This document shows positions 1-8,987 of a DNA stretch of 64,000 nt, in pieces. The stretch comes from JAMXLO01 sp963818775. GTDB lineage: Bacteria; Pseudomonadota; Alphaproteobacteria; Acetobacterales; Acetobacteraceae. The notes below the pieces were generated by a model. That model did not search any database and had not been told where the DNA came from. It saw nothing but the letters and a program-made list of their open reading frames with translations. Position 1 is the stretch's first letter. The number at the start of each line of letters is the position of its first letter. Made by a program: the position numbers and the translations under genes. The stretch spans positions 1-64,000 of the forward strand of contig CAWFUF010000013.1 of assembly GCA_963818775.1 (NCBI GenBank), written 5' to 3'.

Positions 1-257
1 GGCGCCTGGGCCACAAAGTGCAGCAGCGATTGGTGTTGCGCCGCCGTTCGCTCAGGTGCGGTCACCGCCGCCAGCGGTTCGACGCTCTTGCGTCCCTCCG
101 CCGACAGCAGGCCGATGCAGTAGTCCGCGAACCGCCTGACGCGGTCGGCGTGTCCCAGCTCAGATGCCAAACTTGCCGTATACTCAGCGAACCGTGCTTG
201 CGTGCCAGTGTCATTATCGAGATCCACCCAACCCTCCTGGAAGGTATGAATCTCCAC
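1..257 (-). CDS. IS701-family transposase, N-terminal part (cut by window edge)
   Basis: An open frame runs on the minus strand from a GTG at 257 to the window edge (85 codons) with no stop. It reads VEIHTFQEGWVDL at the start and later LLSAEGRKSVEPLAA, the conserved N-terminal signature of IS701-type DDE transposases, followed by HQSLLHFVAQ. The DDE catalytic core would lie outside the window. It sits head to tail with IS256 and IS4 debris on the same strand, so the start of the window is a nested IS cluster. The family call rests on the RKSVEP motif; whether the full gene is intact cannot be seen. Confidence 0.75.
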   Translation of the reverse strand, partial: MEIHTFQEGWVDLDNDTGTQARFAEYTASLASELGHADRVRRFADYCIGLLSAEGRKSVEPLAAVTAPERTAAQHQSLLHFVAQA

Positions 258-330
258 CGTTGACCAATCACTCCCACGTCGCGCCAAACAAAATCGCCGG
301 CCGAGGCGGCCGCTTTGCAACTCAGTAGGA

Positions 331-1331
331 TTATGCCTCGCACACAAAATTACCGACAGGCTCCGTGCGGCAGGCGATACAGCTTCCCCTCCGCCCGCCT
401 CGGTCACGTCCGTCAAGCTGGTGTAAATTCCTGGTGTAGCGGAAGTGCCGATTGACCAATCGACGCCGGTGGACTTGAGAGCGAAAGACGGCACGAGTGA
501 TGGTACTGCGACCGCGGTTGCCGCCGTCAAGCCCTGCGCCTTCGGCGCACCGCTGCGCGGCTGTGGGGCTTGACCGCGACACCACGGTCGAGCGTTGGGC
601 ATAGGTGCCGTCGACGCCGCAGTCTGTGAGTCGTGAGGCGGCACCTGCTATTTGCCTCGTCTCAACCTCGCTCTCCGGCGCGGAGAGCTCTGCCATCGCT
701 TCAACCTGCATGTACCGATGCTGCAGCTGCCATTCGTCGTTCTGCTCCAGCAGCACGGCGCCGATCAGTCGGATGATCGAGGGCTCATTGGGAAATATCC
801 CAACGACATCGGCCCGCCGCTTCACCTCCTTGTTCAGCCGCTCCAGCGGGTTCGTGCTATGCAGCTTGGTGCGGTGCTGCTCGGGGAAGTGCAGATGCGA
901 CAGGACATCGGTCTCGCTGTCGTCGATGAACGCACCAAGCTTTGGCCATTTCTGCCGCAACTGGTCGGCCACGTGACGCAGCGTCTGGCTCGCCTGAGCG
1001 CGATCCGGCTGGATGAACGCCTGACGCAACGCGGCAGCCACCATGCTTTGCTGGGTCTTGGCCACGTACGACAACGCGTTGCGCATCCAGTGCACGCGAC
1101 AGCGCTGCCAGCTGGCGCTGAACACCCGCCGGATCGCAGCCTTCAGCCCCTCATGGGCGTCCGAGATCACCAGCTTCACGCCACGCTGCGCTCGTAGCGC
1201 CCCGCACCGATCAGACCATCGACATCGGTCTCCATCAGCAGTTGCAGCACCGCCTCCGCCACGGTTCGCAGGAAATCGCCGTCACCGGCCTTCTCCAACA
1301 GCTCGGACAGCGCCAATCTCTCCTCGGTCAT
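331..1331 (-). pseudogene. IS256-family transposase with internal deletion
   Basis: The N-terminus starts at ATG 1331 (MTEERLALSELLEKAG) and reads to LIGAGRYERS near 1185, then hits a stop. The C-terminal half restarts in another frame at about 1182 with GVKLVISDAHEGLKAAI and continues through LHSTNPLERLNKEVKRR, the block holding the catalytic Glu. A complete IS256 transposase has roughly 130 more residues between these two blocks, including the first catalytic Asp, so an internal segment of about 400 bp is missing and the frames no longer match. The last 80 or so residues also look out of frame. It is inactive and appears inserted into the C-terminal part of the neighbouring IS4 gene. Confidence 0.85.
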
Positions 1332-1433
1332 CGGATCCTCTCCCGGTCATAGTTGAAGCTTCGCAACTCCACCCTAGCCGATCGATCCGATGGCCACCCC
1401 CGCCTACACCGCAACGCCATATCGGGCGTCGCT

Positions 1434-2366
1434 TCAAATCTCCACCACGTCCGTGGACGCTAGCCCGGTCGCGTCCGGCGTGCTGACATGCATCGATCCG
1501 AGCCCCATGCCGAAGCGGAGATCCTTTGTGTCGCGGAAACCGCCCTCGATCTCCCAACGCTTGGCATACAGCTTGATCAAGGCCCGCGCGGGTTCGTCGG
1601 CAGTACTGGCCGCAAGGCACCACGGCTCTTTCATGCCTTTCGCCCGCACGCAGACCACGGTGGCGACCGGATACGCCTGGGCGGTCACCGCCGCACCGCG
1701 CAGGGTTCGCGCGCGACCGCCGGCGCCAACCCAATCGGCCGCCGCGCGCGCCTCGCCATCGGTGGCAGTGACCGCGATGTTGCCGCGAAAGCGGATGACG
1801 AAGTCGAACTTCAGTTCCTCGCTCAGCACCCGATAGAGCTTGTGGTCGCCGAAGCCGCGATCGGCCACGATCCGCACACGGACCTCGGCGGGCAGGATTT
1901 CGGCCAGGCGCACCAGGACCTGATACTCGTAGCCGTTGCGACGGTTTTTCAGCGTCGCCTTGTCCACGGTCAGCCAAACCAGCGGCGTGGCCCGTCCGTG
2001 GCGGGACAACAGCGACAGCATGATCGTCGCCTGACCGTCGGCGTCGAACTCGGTCCAGTCCATCGCCACCGTGATGCTGTCGCGTTGGCCGACCACGTAA
2101 GGCACCCAATGGACCAGCAGGGCATCGACGTCGATGCCGCGGTTGGACAACAGTCGGTCCACCTGCTTGACCGCGTGCTTGGTCAGCCGGCCGCGCGCCA
2201 GCGCCAGACTCTGGCCGATCAGGCCGACCGCCAGCGACGCGGACTGGATCGCCCCGAGCGTGGCTCCGGCCAAAGACTTCACCCGCTTGGCGTGCAGGTC
2301 GTCGCCAAACAGCGTGTCGAGGAAGCCGTGAACACCGTCGAAGGAAAGTGGCTGACGCATCGCCAT
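1434..2366 (-). pseudogene. IS4-family transposase, C-terminus truncated
   Basis: This is a DDE transposase of the IS4 superfamily. From ATG 2366 (MAMRQPLSFDGVHGF) the frame carries the first Asp in VAMDWTEFD, the second in VADRGFGDH and the Glu region YAKRWEIEGGFRDTK followed by LRFGMGLGSMHVSTP. After STP the expected RRDRLWLL continuation is lost and the frame ends in unrelated residues at 1434, where IS256 sequence begins. An open frame extends upstream of 2366 to 2450, but homology to the family starts near 2366. The missing 3' end is not found on the other side of the IS256 piece, so a deletion accompanied the insertion. Confidence 0.8.
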
Positions 2367-2626
2367 GGCATGGGTCCCAGCGCAGGATGACATGGTCATG
2401 CAAACGCGCCTCGACCCGGCGGGGGTCGATGCCGCCGCAAATAACATCATTCGAACCGCACGCGCGACCGCCGGATTTCTTTCCGCAAACCGCGCCAGGG
2501 CGATTTGATTCTTTTCAGTCAGATATTATCGATCCGGAATGAGGGGAGGCATGAGGGGTATTTCCCCAAATGCGTCAGAAATCGCGGCCTCCCTAACCCG
2601 AAGTTTGCACTGTCGAAGGTGAACTG

Positions 2627-4273
2627 GTAACAGGGGCAAAAGCCCGGGCGAGGGTTGAGAATTTGCTTGTGCCGACACGGGGCAGTTTGATTCAGGCTGG
2701 TTGTGACCGCCCCAGCCGAGATTTCTGGCCTGTCGAACGCGGAGCTTCAGCAGCTTGTGCTGAAGCTGCTGGGCGAACACGGAACAGAAGCGAGCTATCG
2801 TGGAGTTGCGCGAGGAGATTGCGCGACTGAAGGGCTTGAAGGTCGCCCCGATATCAAGCCGAGTGGCATGGAGCAGGGAACGACGCCTGAGCGGAGGGAC
2901 ATGCGTGCCGGCCGGCGCGGCCGCGGCAAGGTGACGCCATGGGTCAGCGTCGAGGAGACGCTGCTTTCGTTGGAGGTCCCGCCGGGTTCCCGCTTCAAGG
3001 GATACGAGGATTTCGTGGTGCAGGATGTTGTGCTGCGGGTTCGGACCATCCGCTATCGCCGCGAGCGCTGGGTTACGCCGGATGGACGGACGGTGATTGC
3101 GCCGTTGCCACCTGGTGTGACGGGCCATTTCGGGCCGGAGCTGCGCCGTTTCGTGCTGGCGCAATACCACCAGGGGCAGGTCACGGTGCCCCGGTTGGTG
3201 GAGCAACTGCGGACGATCGGCGTTGCCATTTCGAAGCGGCAGGTGATGCGGCTGCTGATCGCTGGGCAGGACGAATTCCTCGCGGAGGCGCAGGATGTGT
3301 TGCGTGCCGGGTTGCGGACCGCCAGCTGGATCACCGTGGACGATACCGGCGCACGGCATAAGGCCGGCAATGGCTTCTGCAGGCAGATCGGCAACGACAA
3401 CTTTGCCTGGTTCGGCACGACCAACAGCAAGAGCCGATTGAATTTCCTCGCGTTGCTGCGTGCCGGACACACTGATTACGTGATCAACGATGCCGCGCTG
3501 AGCTATATGCGCGAGCGAGCGCTCTCCGAGCCCGTCATCGCCCGCCTCGCAGCACACACGGACAAGCAGTTTGCCGATCCCGCGGCTTGGCAAGCGCATC
3601 TTGAGCAGCTTGGGATTACGCAGCTGACGGTGACACCCAACCCGATGCAGATCGCGACCGAAGGCGCGCTGTGGGGCAGCATTCAGGGGCACGGTTTTCT
3701 GCAAGAGGGAGTGATTGTAAGCGACGACGCCGGCCAATTCTCTGTCGGCAAACATGCGCTGTGCTGGATCCATGCGGAGAGACTGGTACACAAGCCTGAC
3801 ACGTTCACCGACCACCAGCGTGCCGCCCAGCAGCTTGTGCGCTCGCTGATCTGGCAGCTCTACGCGGCGGCGTGGCCAGCTCAGCGCACGGTTCGACTAT
3901 ATCTTCTGCCGCCACACCGGCTTCGCCACTCTTGATCGCCTGCTGCAGCGGTTGCACGCCAATCACACCGAGTTGTTGGCCGTGCTCGACCATCCGCACA
4001 TTCCGTTGCACACGAACGGCTCGGAGAACGACATCCGCTGTCAGGTGACCAAACGCAAAGTCAGCGGTGGCACCCGCAGCGACGTCGGTCGCGACTGCCG
4101 CGACGCCTTCCTCGGGCTGGCCAAGACTTGCGCCAAGATGGGCATCGCTTTCTGAGATTATCTTGGCAGCAGGCTCGCCAGCCCAGGTCAACCAATCGTC
4201 CCGAGCCTGGCAGACATCATCCATTGCCGCGGACAGCCAGCGTAACCCTCGCCCGGGCTTTTGCCCCTGTTAC
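2627..4273. mobile_element. IS66-type element, copy A (degenerate)
   Basis: The element is bounded by near-perfect terminal inverted repeats: GTAACAGGGGCAAAAGCCCG at 2627 and its complement ending at 4273. The 8 bp outside the two ends differ (GTGAACTG against CTATCCAC), so no target duplication is left. The single gene inside is broken. The end sequence differs from copies B and C at several positions, so this is a related but distinct, older element. Confidence 0.8.
2703..4245 (+). pseudogene. IS66-type transposase, degenerate copy A
   Basis: It aligns by eye over its whole length with the 537-residue transposase of copy B. Compensating frameshifts scramble residues 30-50. A deletion plus frameshift near 3870-3935 separates the first 410 residues from the C-terminal block that carries PLHTNGSENDIRCQV (catalytic Glu). 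An in-frame TGA at 4153-4155 then interrupts the stretch matching FWDYLG in copy B. The VDDTGARHK and SDDAGQF motifs with two of the catalytic acids are still present. No accessory IS66 genes (tnpA/tnpB) are found, as in single-gene IS66 subgroups. Confidence 0.85.
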
Positions 4274-4281
4274 CTATCCAC
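4274..4281. repeat. 8-bp target-site duplication of IS66 copy B (left copy)
   Basis: CTATCCAC lies directly before the left inverted repeat of copy B and is repeated at 5966-5973 directly after its right end. Eight-bp duplications are the hallmark of IS66-family insertion. The left copy also abuts the right end of copy A, so copy B landed right next to the older element. Confidence 0.9.
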
Positions 4282-5965
4282 GTAACTGGGGCAAAATCGT
4301 GGGCGGTGTCTGAGAAAATGGTTGCGCCGACACGGGACGACTCGATTCAACCTGGATGTGACCACCCCACCGGAGCTGTCTGGTCTGTCGCATGCGGAAC
4401 TGCTGCAGCTTGTGGTGAAGCTGCTGGGTGAGGTGGCGGATCTCAAGCGGATGGTCGCCGAGCAACGTGACGAGATTGCGCGGCTGAAAGGCTTGAAGGG
4501 CCGTCCGGCGATCAAGCCGAGCGGGATGGAGCAGGGAACCACGCCGAGGCCGGCGCACCGCGGCAAGCGTCGTGGACGTGGCAAGTCGGCCCCGCGTGTC
4601 AGTGTGGAGCAGCAGACCCTGAAGGCTGCGGCACCGGCTGGATCGCGGTTCAAGGGCTACGCGGATTTCCTGGTGCGGGATCTGGTGCTGAACGCTCGGC
4701 TGATCCGCTATCGCCGCGAACGCTGGGTCACGCCGGCGGGGCACACCATCGTGGCTTCATTGCCGCCCGGTGTCAGAGGTCATTGGGGTGCGGAGTTGCG
4801 CCGCTTCATATTGTTGCAGCACCACCAAGGCCAAGTGACGGTGGAGCGGCTAACCGCGCAATTGCGCGCCGTCGGGATCAGCATCTCGAAGCGCCAAGTG
4901 ATGCGTCTGCTGATTGATGGTCAGGACGACTTTCTTGCCGAAAACCGCGACGTGTTGCGGGCCGGCCTGCGTACGGCGGCCTGGATCACGGTGGACGATA
5001 CCGGCGCGCGCCACGCCAGACAGAATGGCTTCTGCACCCAGATTGGCAACGACCGCTTCACCTGGTTCGCCACGCGGGCCAGCAAGAGCCGATTGAACTT
5101 TCTCGATCTCCTGCGCGCCGGACACACCGATTACGTGATCAATGACGCGGCCTTGAGCTACATGCGTGGCCGTTCGCTTGCCGGTCCCGTGATCAGCCAG
5201 TTGGCGGCGCAGCCCCGGGCACACTTCGCCAACCAGCTCGCCTGGCAGGCGCATCTCGACCGCCTCGGCATCAGTGCTCTGCACGTCACTCCAGACCCAG
5301 TGCAGATCGCGACCGAGGGCGCACTATGGGGCAGCATTCATGCCCACGGCTTCCTGCGCAACACCGTCGTCGTCAGCGATGATGCCGGTCAATTTGACGT
5401 TGGCCGACATGCGCTGTGTTGGATCCACGCAGAGCGATTGGTGCATAAGCTCGACACCTTCACCGAGCTGCACCGCAACGCACAGCAGCGCGTCCGCGGG
5501 CTCATCTGGTGGTTCTATGCCGATCTGAAGACCTATTGCGCGGCGCCGACAGTCCGACGCCGCGCCGAGATGCGCGCCCGCTTCGATCGCATCTTCTGTC
5601 GCCGCACTGGTTTTGCCACACTCGATCGCCTGCTGTTGCGGCTGCACGCCAATAAGGCCGAACTGCTCGCCGTCCTCGAGAGGCCGGAAATCCCGCTGCA
5701 TACCAACGGCTCCGAGCGGGACATCCGCTGTCACGTCATCAAGCGCAAGATCAGCGGCGGTACCCACAGCGATGCCGGGCGCGACTGTCGCGACGCCTTC
5801 CTCGGCCTGATGCACACAGCCACCAAACTCGGCATCGCTTTCTGGGATTATCTCGGTGCACGGTTGCGGACCAGCCACTCACCGGTCGTTCCTTACCTCC
5901 CAGACCTCATCCGTTGCCGCGGACAACCCGTTTAACCTACTCGCCCGCGGTTTTGCCCCAGTTAC
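4282..5965 (+). mobile_element. IS66-type element, copy B (complete, 1684 bp)
   Basis: The ends are GTAACTGGGGCAAAATCG at 4282 and the complement of GTAACTGGGGCAAAACCG finishing at 5965, imperfect inverted repeats of about 25 bp. The 8-bp direct repeat CTATCCAC flanks it. It encodes one intact transposase. A second copy of the same length lies at 7304-8987 in the opposite orientation. Confidence 0.92.
4322..5935 (+). CDS. IS66-family transposase (copy B, intact)
   Basis: This 537-residue protein cuts and joins the element ends. It shows an N-terminal leucine-zipper-like stretch (about residues 22-58), a basic region, and a DDE core with Asp in WITVDDTGARH (about 225), Asp in VVVSDDAGQFD (about 353) and Glu in NGSERDIRC (about 465). 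The block CWIHAERLVHK is typical of the IS66 family. The start is uncertain: TTG 4322 gives the longest frame and GTG 4358 is an alternative; neither has a clear ribosome site. The accessory tnpA/tnpB genes of classical IS66 are absent, as in ISBst12-like members. It is near-identical to copy C (the C-terminal CRGQPV against CRGQSV is the difference noticed). Confidence 0.93.
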   Translation: MRRHGTTRFNLDVTTPPELSGLSHAELLQLVVKLLGEVADLKRMVAEQRDEIARLKGLKGRPAIKPSGMEQGTTPRPAHRGKRRGRGKSAPRVSVEQQTLKAAAPAGSRFKGYADFLVRDLVLNARLIRYRRERWVTPAGHTIVASLPPGVRGHWGAELRRFILLQHHQGQVTVERLTAQLRAVGISISKRQVMRLLIDGQDDFLAENRDVLRAGLRTAAWITVDDTGARHARQNGFCTQIGNDRFTWFATRASKSRLNFLDLLRAGHTDYVINDAALSYMRGRSLAGPVISQLAAQPRAHFANQLAWQAHLDRLGISALHVTPDPVQIATEGALWGSIHAHGFLRNTVVVSDDAGQFDVGRHALCWIHAERLVHKLDTFTELHRNAQQRVRGLIWWFYADLKTYCAAPTVRRRAEMRARFDRIFCRRTGFATLDRLLLRLHANKAELLAVLERPEIPLHTNGSERDIRCHVIKRKISGGTHSDAGRDCRDAFLGLMHTATKLGIAFWDYLGARLRTSHSPVVPYLPDLIRCRGQPV

Positions 5966-6006
5966 CTATCCACAAGTCAAATCATTGAAAAAGTTGAATA
6001 ATATCA

Positions 6007-6092
6007 TGGTGGAGGGGGTTGGATTCGAACCAACGTAGGCGTGCGCCAACGGATTTACAGTCCGTCCCCTTTAGCCTCTCGGGCACCCCTCC
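6007..6092 (-). tRNA. tRNA-Tyr (anticodon GTA)
   Basis: Read on the minus strand from 6092, the gene starts GGAGGGGTGCCCGAG, pairs its acceptor stem with CCCCCTCC near 6011-6018, and ends ACCA at 6010-6007, so CCA is encoded. The anticodon loop reads CTGTAAA, giving GTA for tyrosine. The long variable arm and total of 86 nt fit a class II tRNA, as expected for bacterial tRNA-Tyr. TTCGAATCC forms the T loop. It is wedged between IS66 copy B and an IS3 element. Confidence 0.95.
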
Positions 6093-6225
6093 GCGCGAAT
6101 CGCGGCTCTAGGTCCAAACTGGGGGCATTGTCAACCAAGCCGCCACCCGCCCAGGGCAATCGGGTGAAGGAAGTTGACCTGAGCCCCGAAAACTCCTCCG
6201 GGCTGAGGTAGAGTCCGCGACCCTG

Positions 6226-6507
6226 ATGGGGGACGGACGGATGAAGAAAAGCCGGTTCACCGAAGAGCAGATCATCGGCGTGCTGCGGGAGCAGGAGGCT
6301 GGAATGAAGGTGGCGGACGTGTGCCGCAAGCACGGCATTTCCGAGCCGACGTTCTACGCCTGGAAGGCGAAGTTTGGTGGCATGAGCATCTCGGATGCGA
6401 AGCGTCTGCGGCAGCTCGAGGGCAAGAATGCGAAGCTGAAGAAGCTGCTGGCGGAGGCAATGCTGGACAACGCGGTGCTGAAGGACATCACGTCAAGAAA
6501 GTGGTGA
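6226..6507 (+). CDS. IS3-family transposase OrfA
   Basis: This 93-residue protein holds a helix-turn-helix of the HTH_Tnp_1 type (KKSRFTEEQIIGVLREQEAG, then DVCRKHGISEPTFYAWKAKFGG) followed by a leucine-zipper segment (LRQLEGKNAKLKKLLAEAML). It binds the element ends and, in this family, is fused to OrfB by -1 frameshifting near the overlap. OrfB lies in the -1 frame and overlaps the OrfA stop (AAGTGGTGA). It is intact here although its partner is broken. Confidence 0.9.
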   Translation: MGDGRMKKSRFTEEQIIGVLREQEAGMKVADVCRKHGISEPTFYAWKAKFGGMSISDAKRLRQLEGKNAKLKKLLAEAMLDNAVLKDITSRKW

Positions 6508-7303
6508 CGCCCGCCGCTCGGCGAGCCGTGGTGACCGCTGCGCGCGATGCGCACGGGATCAGCGAGCGGCGGGCCTGTTCGGTCATCGGTGCGGATCGGA
6601 GCGCGATGCGCTACCGCCATCGGCGTGCGGATGACGCGGCGATACGGACGCGGCTGAAGGAGCTTGCAGCCGAACGTCGGCGATTTGGCTGGCGGCGGTT
6701 GAAGTTGCTGCTGGAACGGGAAGGGATTCGCATGAACCACAAGAAGCTGCGTCGGTTGTATACCGAGGAACGGCTGCAGGTGCGGCGCCGCGGTGGCCGC
6801 AAGCGAGCCTTGGGCACGCGGGCGCCGATGACGCTGCCGCAGGGACCCAACCAGCGCTGGTCGCTGGACTTTGCTTCGGACACGCTGACCGACGGGCGGC
6901 GGTTCCGCATTCTCGTGGTGGTGGATGACTTCACCCGTGAGTGCCTGTGCCTGGTTGCTGACACGTCACTGTCCGGTAGACGCGTTGCACGTGAACTGAC
7001 CGCGATCATGACCCGTCGCGGTGCTCGTCCGCTGCTCTGCGTCAGCGACAATAGCCTGCCCCGGACTTGATCCGGGGGCACGGAGTTGACCAGCCATGCG
7101 ATCCTGACCTGGTCTCAGGACAGCAAGGTCGGTTGGCACTACATCGCACCCGGCAAGCCGCAGCAGAACGCGTTTGCGGAAAGCTTCATCGGTAGGCTGC
7201 GCGATGAATGCCTGAACGAGACGCTGTTCACCTCGCTGCGGCAGGCACGCGCTGTGCTGGCGGCCTGGCAGCGCGACTACAATCCCGCTTCATCACACCC
7301 ATC
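6501..7303 (+). pseudogene. IS3-family transposase OrfB, interrupted and truncated
   Basis: The integrase-type catalytic subunit starts at GTG 6501/6504 in the -1 frame of OrfA. It shows the HTH_21-like region (RRFGWRRLKLLLEREG) and the rve core with Asp in WSLDFASDTL and the second Asp in LLCVSDN. Immediately after that Asp-Asn, a 24-bp insertion (7053-7076) brings an in-frame TGA at 7068-7070. Beyond it the frame resumes unchanged with GTELTSHAILTWSQ and carries the Glu in AFAESFIGRLRDECLNE. The gene ends abruptly at DYNPAS, where IS66 copy C begins, so it is dead twice over. Confidence 0.88.
7053..7076. repeat. 24-bp REP-like palindromic insertion inside IS3 orfB
   Basis: Family members read GACAAT-GGCACGGAG here (Asp-Asn-Gly-Thr-Glu). 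This copy has 24 extra bases between AAT and GGCACGGAG, containing CCCCGGACTTGATCCGGGG, a perfect 7-bp inverted repeat around CTTGA. The insert is exactly eight codons long, so the frame survives but the TGA inside stops translation. This palindrome resembles intergenic REP-type repeats of alphaproteobacteria. Confidence 0.75.
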
Positions 7304-8987
7304 GTAAGTGGGGCAAAACCGCGGGCGAGTAGGTTAAACGGATTGTCCGCGGCAACGGATGAGGTCTGGGAGGTAAGGAACGACCGGTGAGTGGCTGGTC
7401 CGCAACCGTGCACCGAGATAATCCCAGAAAGCGATGCCGAGTTTGGTGGCTGTGTGCATCAGGCCGAGGAAGGCGTCGCGACAGTCGCGCCCGGCATCGC
7501 TGTGGGTACCGCCGCTGATCTTGCGCTTGATGACGTGACAGCGGATGTCCCGCTCGGAGCCGTTGGTATGCAGCGGGATTTCCGGCCTCTCGAGGACGGC
7601 GAGCAGTTCGGCCTTATTGGCGTGCAGCCGCAACAGCAGGCGATCGAGTGTGGCAAAACCAGTGCGGCGACAGAAGATGCGATCGAAGCGGGCGCGCATC
7701 TCGGCGCGGCGTCGGACTGTCGGCGCCGCGCAATAGGTCTTCAGATCGGCATAGAACCACCAGATGAGCCCGCGGACGCGCTGCTGTGCGTTGCGGTGCA
7801 GCTCGGTGAAGGTGTCGAGCTTATGCACCAATCGCTCTGCGTGGATCCAACACAGCGCATGTCGGCCAACGTCAAATTGACCGGCATCATCGCTGACGAC
7901 GACGGTGTTGCGCAGGAAGCCGTGGGCATGAATGCTGCCCCATAGTGCGCCCTCGGTCGCGATCTGCACTGGGTCTGGAGTGACGTGCAGAGCACTGATG
8001 CCGAGGCGGTCGAGATGCGCCTGCCAGGCGAGCTGGTTGGCGAAGTGTGCCCGGGGCTGCGCCGCCAACTGGCTGATCACGGGACCGGCAAGCGAACGGC
8101 CACGCATGTAGCTCAAGGCCGCGTCATTGATCACGTAATCGGTGTGTCCGGCGCGCAGGAGATCGAGAAAGTTCAATCGGCTCTTGCTGGCCCGCGTGGC
8201 GAACCAGGTGAAGCGGTCGTTGCCAATCTGGGTGCAGAAGCCATTCTGTCTGGCGTGGCGCGCGCCGGTATCGTCCACCGTGATCCAGGCCGCCGTACGC
8301 AGGCCGGCCCGCAACACGTCGCGGTTTTCGGCAAGAAAGTCGTCCTGACCATCAATCAGCAGACGCATCACTTGGCGCTTCGAGATGCTGATCCCGACGG
8401 CGCGCAATTGCGCGGTTAGCCGCTCCACCGTCACTTGGCCTTGGTGGTGCTGCAACAATATGAAGCGGCGCAACTCCGCACCCCAATGACCTCTGACACC
8501 GGGCGGCAATGAAGCCACGATGGTGTGCCCCGCCGGCGTGACCCAGCGTTCGCGGCGATAGCGGATCAGCCGAGCGTTCAGCACCAGATCCCGCACCAGG
8601 AAATCCGCGTAGCCCTTGAACCGCGATCCAGCCGGTGCCGCAGCCTTCAGGGTCTGCTGCTCCACACTGACACGCGGGGCCGACTTGCCACGTCCACGAC
8701 GCTTGCCGCGGTGCGCCGGCCTCGGCGTGGTTCCCTGCTCCATCCCGCTCGGCTTGATCGCCGGACGGCCCTTCAAGCCTTTCAGCCGCGCAATCTCGTC
8801 ACGTTGCTCGGCGACCATCCGCTTGAGATCCGCCACCTCACCCAGCAGCTTCACCACAAGCTGCAGCAGTTCCGCATGCGACAGACCAGACAGCTCCGGT
8901 GGGGTGGTCACATCCAGGTTGAATCGAGTCGTCCCGTGTCGGCGCAACCATTTTCTCAGACACCGCCCACGATTTTGCCCCAGTTAC
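7304..8987 (-). mobile_element. IS66-type element, copy C (complete, inverted)
   Basis: It has the same length (1684 bp) and near-identical sequence to copy B, but in the opposite orientation. The ends are GTAAGTGGGGCAAAACCG at 7304 (one mismatch to copy B) and ATTTTGCCCCAGTTAC at 8987. The flanking 8 bp differ (CACCCATC left, CTCCTGGC right), so there is no target duplication; a deletion or recombination has removed one junction. Confidence 0.9.
7334..8947 (-). CDS. IS66-family transposase (copy C, intact)
   Basis: This 537-residue protein is practically identical to the copy B transposase, with the same catalytic motifs (VDDTGARH, SDDAGQFD, NGSERDIR). The C-terminus reads CRGQSV instead of CRGQPV. 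Such identity means the two copies separated very recently or are kept alike by gene conversion. The start is TTG 8947 or GTG 8911, as in copy B. Confidence 0.93.
   Translation of the reverse strand: MRRHGTTRFNLDVTTPPELSGLSHAELLQLVVKLLGEVADLKRMVAEQRDEIARLKGLKGRPAIKPSGMEQGTTPRPAHRGKRRGRGKSAPRVSVEQQTLKAAAPAGSRFKGYADFLVRDLVLNARLIRYRRERWVTPAGHTIVASLPPGVRGHWGAELRRFILLQHHQGQVTVERLTAQLRAVGISISKRQVMRLLIDGQDDFLAENRDVLRAGLRTAAWITVDDTGARHARQNGFCTQIGNDRFTWFATRASKSRLNFLDLLRAGHTDYVINDAALSYMRGRSLAGPVISQLAAQPRAHFANQLAWQAHLDRLGISALHVTPDPVQIATEGALWGSIHAHGFLRNTVVVSDDAGQFDVGRHALCWIHAERLVHKLDTFTELHRNAQQRVRGLIWWFYADLKTYCAAPTVRRRAEMRARFDRIFCRRTGFATLDRLLLRLHANKAELLAVLERPEIPLHTNGSERDIRCHVIKRKISGGTHSDAGRDCRDAFLGLMHTATKLGIAFWDYLGARLRTSHSPVVPYLPDLIRCRGQSV

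Larger units (their letters stand above)
6175..7303 (+). mobile_element. IS3-family (IS407-like) element, right end lost
   Basis: The probable left end TGACCTGAGCCCCGAAAACT starts at 6175, about 50 bp before orfA, and resembles IS407-group termini. The orfA/orfB pair follows. The right end is replaced by IS66 copy C, which begins at 7304 inside the last codons of orfB, and no remainder of the IS3 element is seen beyond copy C. Confidence 0.75.

Noticed and set aside
1..2600. CRISPR array or phage attachment site near the window start
   Set aside because: No regularly spaced direct repeats are present; the repeats seen are IS ends.
2526..3815. Long minus-strand frame of 429 codons antisense to IS66 copy A
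   Set aside because: It is antisense to a recognisable transposase, shows no domain, and is a by-product of GC-rich codon use.
2619..4281. Composite transposon formed by IS66 copies A and B or B and C
   Set aside because: The outer 8-bp flanks do not match in any combination, so no movement as a unit is supported.
5324..5878. 184-codon frame antisense to the IS66 transposase (also in copy C)
   Set aside because: It exists only because the two transposases are identical; no motif or ribosome site supports it.
6007..6092. tRNA-Tyr as the integration site of a genomic island
   Set aside because: No integrase gene and no duplicated 3' tRNA end were found in the window, although an integrative element could have decayed.
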